Shown here: in pieces, positions 4,936 through 5,067 of the stretch
How the letters are laid out: each line of letters begins with the position of its first letter
How positions within the stretch are numbered: the first letter of the stretch is position 1
From: an uncultured Caryophanales bacterium
GTDB taxonomy: Bacteria > Bacillota_I > Bacilli_A > RF39 > UBA660
NCBI GenBank assembly: GCA_937897245.1
Contig: CALCBO010000025.1
Span: 1-5,067 of the forward strand
DNA: 5,067 bases
Direction: 5' to 3'
Notes under the pieces: model-generated
What the model was told of the DNA's origin: nothing
Databases searched by the model: none
The model's input: only the letters and a program-made list of their open reading frames with translations
Translations under genes and position numbers: made by a program

Positions 4936-5067
4936 ATGAAAGCTTGTTTTATGGGATTGGGCTATATAGGATTGCCCACAGCGATTATTGCCGCTAAACA
5001 CGGAGTACAAGTAATAGGTGTAGATATTAACCCAAAAGTGGTTGAAATGACCAACGCAGGTAAACTA
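4936..5067 (+). CDS. Nucleotide-sugar dehydrogenase (UDP-ManNAc/UDP-glucose dehydrogenase family), 5' part only
   Basis: The 44 residues visible before the window ends are an N-terminal Rossmann strand-loop-helix. They begin MKACFMGLGYIGLPTA, with the NAD-binding G7-x-G9-x-x-G12 motif, and continue through HGVQVIGVDINP, where Asp30 caps the second strand and binds the adenosine ribose. The GLGYIGLP form is typical of the UDP-glucose/GDP-mannose dehydrogenase family, and the sequence is most like the UDP-N-acetyl-D-mannosamine dehydrogenase (WecC) branch. These enzymes oxidise the C6 hydroxyl of a UDP-hexose to a carboxylate for surface polysaccharide synthesis. The gene is about 40% GC by my count (53 of 132 bases), visibly higher than its neighbours, and uses CCC, GCG, GCC, GGC, ACC and CAC. 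ATG 4936 has only an A-rich leader and no Shine-Dalgarno, a pattern common in Bacteroidota. The substrate cannot be fixed from this fragment. Confidence 0.8.
   Translation, partial: MKACFMGLGYIGLPTAIIAAKHGVQVIGVDINPKVVEMTNAGKL

Overview
The window is a very AT-rich stretch of bacterial chromosome from a low-GC Bacillota. It probably comes from an uncultured Bacilli-type gut lineage. That placement is inference from base composition, from the marked preference for AGA, TTA and ATA codons, from strong AGGAG-type ribosome binding sites, and from the protein families present. The standard genetic code is in use: TGG encodes Trp and TGA acts as a stop, for example in the ATGA overlap at 3879-3882. 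A gerE gene recognisable by its sequence argues that the lineage makes, or descends from makers of, endospores.

Layout. Positions 3-1334 hold the 3' part of a large secreted or surface protein, with a SipW/TasA-type N-terminus, a cysteine-containing middle and a short BspA-like leucine-rich repeat tail. Positions 1405-1611 are gerE, followed at once by a hairpin terminator and then by a gerM-like gene with two GerMN domains (1662-2555). This recalls the Bacillus subtilis region where gerE and gerM lie close together. The gerM-like gene converges on a minus-strand tRNA-Arg(TCT) at 2565-2641, and the two appear to share one bidirectional terminator that lies inside the last codons of the gerM-like gene. 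The tRNA has a near-consensus promoter, and a second good promoter, pointing the other way, starts the next operon.

That operon encodes a secreted, membrane-anchored FctA/pilin-like surface protein (2788-3882). It overlaps by 4 bases a PrsW-family intramembrane protease (3879-4649) that carries an added C-terminal zinc ribbon. The translational coupling suggests the two products work together, for example with the surface protein's membrane stub as substrate or the protease controlling a related signal. This is inference only.

The right end is abnormal. A GT4-type glycosyltransferase starts normally at 4701 but is lost after about 55-60 residues. After an AT-rich gap, a nucleotide-sugar dehydrogenase (4936 to the window end) begins in a clearly different style: about 40% GC by my count, codons such as CCC, GCG, GCC and ACC, and no Shine-Dalgarno sequence. 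Either foreign polysaccharide-type DNA has been inserted or recombined here, or two genomes were joined by misassembly. The sequence alone cannot decide between these.
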